A DNA stretch of 7,861 nucleotides from Ferruginibacter sp. (GTDB taxonomy: Bacteria; Bacteroidota; Bacteroidia; Chitinophagales; Chitinophagaceae). The first letter of the stretch is position 1. Every line of letters begins with the position of its first letter. Below the pieces are notes generated by a model, which was not told the origin of the DNA, made no database searches, and was given only the letters and a program-made list of their open reading frames with translations. The DNA lies in assembly GCA_025362765.1 (NCBI GenBank), contig JANYFI010000255.1, forward strand, positions 1 through 7,861, given 5' to 3'. This document shows positions 6,914 to 7,861 of this stretch, piece after piece. A program made the translations under genes and the position numbers.

Positions 6914-7174
6914 ATGACCCCAAAGAAAAAAACGCCGTTGAAACAATATTTTGTAAAGTTGTTGCTTTCATTTACTGCCATATTTGTATCGTTTATTGCC
7001 GTGGCACAATGTCCTGATCCTAACAACCCGGATTGCCCAGGTGATGGAGGTCCAGGTGGCGACCCGGGCGTGCCGCTAACCGGGGCGCAATATATATTAT
7101 TGGCAATGGGCGCTGCGTTTGTTGTTTTTAAATTTTGGCAATACCACCGTAAAAACAAAGCACAAAAAGCCTGA
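6914..7174 (+). CDS. Small secreted membrane protein, PID-CTERM-like
   Basis: This 86-aa protein has a basic N-terminus (TPKKKTPLK), a hydrophobic signal-peptide core (LLLSFTAIFVSFIA) and a likely cleavage site after AVA before QCPD. A Pro/Gly/Asp-rich linker with two Cys follows (CPDPNNPDCPGDGG), then P-L-T-G and a membrane segment at ~57-77 (YILLAMGAAFVVF), ending in the basic tail KFWQYHRKNKAQKA. The layout matches the short PID-CTERM tail proteins of Bacteroidota, with P-L-T-G where P-I-D-G is usual. It is homologous to the protein at 2253 (shared P-x-T-G, ILL-x-M, K-x-W-Q-Y). ATG at 6914 follows the stop of the large gene by 12 bp in an A-rich spacer ending AAAAG, and one terminator follows both, so the pair is probably an operon. 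A role in anchoring, maturation or export of the large protein is an inference from position only. Confidence 0.85.
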   Translation: MTPKKKTPLKQYFVKLLLSFTAIFVSFIAVAQCPDPNNPDCPGDGGPGGDPGVPLTGAQYILLAMGAAFVVFKFWQYHRKNKAQKA

Positions 7175-7217
7175 TTAACTTTTTTAACCTGTAATTTTTT
7201 ATCTAGCTATAAATTTT

Positions 7218-7247
7218 GCCCCGTGTTAATACACGGGGCTTCTTTTT
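7218..7247 (+). terminator. Strong intrinsic terminator of the large/small gene pair
   Basis: A 9-bp perfect G/C-rich stem (GCCCCGTGT at 7218-7226 with ACACGGGGC at 7231-7239) has a TAAT tetraloop and is followed by TTCTTTTT (7240-7247). It begins 43 nt after the stop of the small gene at 6914 and ends the presumed two-gene operon. Confidence 0.92.
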
Positions 7248-7736
7248 ACCGGAAGAAATGGCAACGGGCGTAATAGCCTATATGTAACCAACGCTTAGGC
7301 TTTAATTGCCAATCCCGCCTAATTAAAATCAATACCAATCAACAGTAATATTTATTTGAATATGTACGATATTGCCTCCACCTGTCAGGTAGTGTAAAAA
7401 ATAGCAACTACTTTTCCTGTTATCCTTTCTTACTCATATTGGGTTATGGAAGACATTTTACATTCATGCCTGTTTAACCGATGATGACTGATTAATATTG
7501 CTTCAAAAAAATCAACTTCCTTTTGTTATACTTTATCCGCCATTTTCAGCAATACCGGGCATCTATAACACCCGAAGGCAAAAAGGCTAGTCGCTGTTCG
7601 CTTTTGCCATTTTGCAGCAGGTAGGTAAATGATACCACCGTAACCACCAGCTAACCGGCAGCTACAGGCAATGCCATAGGCAGTAGAAGTGCCGGTATTT
7701 GAACATCTGTATAAGGAATGGAATGACTATTCGCTA
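7248..7736. other. 489-bp gap without a convincing gene
   Basis: No ORF of useful length with a start codon is seen on either strand. Minor structures: nested inverted repeats TGGCAA/TTGCCA (7259-7264 with 7306-7311) around AGCCTA/TAGGCT (7275-7280 with 7296-7301), and the odd palindrome ACCTGTCAGGT at 7380-7390. On the minus strand, 7726-7526 is open without an ATG and a second frame there has one internal stop (7651-7653); this is possibly gene debris but not recognisable. If the transposase at 7784 belongs to an IS, its left terminal repeat should lie in the right part of this gap; I cannot identify it with only one end visible. Confidence 0.5.
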
Positions 7737-7767
7737 TTTGGAATAACTAATTATTTTAGTATTTTTG
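7737..7767 (+). promoter_or_regulatory. Bacteroidota-type promoter of the transposase gene
   Basis: TTTG at 7737-7740, a spacer of exactly 19 nt, then TATTTTTG at 7760-7767 match the Bacteroidota primary sigma factor promoter (TTTG-N19-TAnnTTTG) at every consensus position. Transcription would be expected to start about 5-8 nt after the last G, near 7773, giving a leader of only about 10 nt before the ATG at 7784. The spacer is the left arm of a 17-bp inverted repeat and the -7 box fills most of its loop. Confidence 0.75.
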
Positions 7768-7785
7768 TCTAAAATAATTAGTTAT
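7743..7785. repeat. 17-bp perfect inverted repeat overlapping promoter and start codon
   Basis: The arms 7743-7759 and 7769-7785 are exact reverse complements, separated by a 9-nt loop (7760-7768). The right arm includes the first two bases of the ATG at 7784-7786. A transcript started at the internal promoter would lack the left arm and cannot fold. A transcript entering from upstream would carry both arms, and the hairpin would hold the start region. As DNA, the dyad is also a plausible binding site for a dimeric repressor over the -7 box. Confidence 0.9.
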
Positions 7786-7861
7786 GAACATATCAAATTT
7801 CTTTAGCCAATATTCTACAGAGGCAGAATGCAGGAGATTTTTTAAGAGTAGGAAAGAACAA
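7784..7861 (+). CDS. Probable IS1595-family transposase, N-terminus only
   Basis: Twenty-six codons are visible from ATG 7784 to the right edge of the window. The pattern M-N-I-x-x-F, Q-Y/F-x-T-E-x-x-C, then R-x-F-F-K and basic R-K-E-Q is typical of the start of IS1595-family (ISXO2-like, DDE-type) transposases, where it precedes a CxxC zinc ribbon; that part and the catalytic domain lie outside the window. The ATG is supported by a well-placed promoter with a ~10-nt leader; no Shine-Dalgarno fits. Whether the element is intact cannot be judged. If the call is wrong, the gene is simply an unknown small-leader gene with a strong promoter and operator-like dyad. Confidence 0.6.
   Translation, partial: MNISNFFSQYSTEAECRRFFKSRKEQ

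Noticed and set aside
6760..7158. 132-codon antisense frame over the end of the large gene and the small gene
   Set aside because: It covers two well-supported plus-strand genes and reads as the reverse of their hydrophobic and Pro/Gly parts, with no recognisable family.
7526..7740. Minus-strand protein-like frames (one open 7726-7526, another with a single stop at 7651-7653)
   Set aside because: Neither has a start codon or a family I recognise. Two frames being partly open at once suggests chance or old debris rather than a gene.
7589..7740. Repeated TTCGCT/AGCGAA-type short motifs as an intergenic repeat array or CRISPR
   Set aside because: Only two or three short copies without regular spacing, so it is neither a CRISPR nor a supported repeat family here.

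Overview
The window looks like Bacteroidota DNA, most likely from the Chitinophagaceae or a close relative. Four things point there: two large secreted proteins ending in type IX secretion (T9SS) type A-like C-terminal sorting domains, almost no Shine-Dalgarno sequences, A/T-rich leaders, and one near-perfect Bacteroidota promoter (TTTG-N19-TAnnTTTG). The genus is not determined.

Layout. (1) 1-1773: the 3' part of a large T9SS cargo gene whose start lies left of the window, closed by a hairpin terminator at about 1820-1847. (2) 1774-2252: a gap with a possible 54-codon signal-peptide-like ORF and a 9-bp inverted repeat. (3) 2253-2483: a 76-aa protein with a signal peptide and one membrane segment. 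(4) 2484-3196: a 713-bp gap dominated by a degenerate 126-bp tandem duplication, then an A/T- and CAA-rich leader. (5) 3197-6901: a complete 1234-aa secreted protein with a beta-strand-repeat N-terminal half. Its C-terminal half is a clear paralogue of gene 1. (6) 6914-7174: an 86-aa signal peptide/linker/membrane protein, 12 bp downstream and probably co-transcribed, followed by a strong terminator at 7218-7247. (7) 7248-7736: a gap with no convincing gene. (8) 7737-7861: a promoter, a 17-bp perfect inverted repeat and the first 26 codons of a probable IS1595-family transposase that runs off the right edge.

The most interesting pattern is that items 1+3 and 5+6 are two versions of one cassette: a large T9SS surface protein followed by a tiny secreted membrane protein. 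The two tiny proteins align without gaps over about 26 residues (P-x-T-G, I-L-L-x-M, K-x-W-Q-Y) and resemble the short PID-CTERM-type tail proteins of Bacteroidota, but lack the PID motif. A functional partnership is inferred from position only.

The second is the transposase start. The -7 box sits exactly in the loop of a 17-bp inverted repeat whose right arm runs into the ATG. Native transcripts should escape the hairpin, whereas read-through transcripts from outside should have their start codon buried in it.
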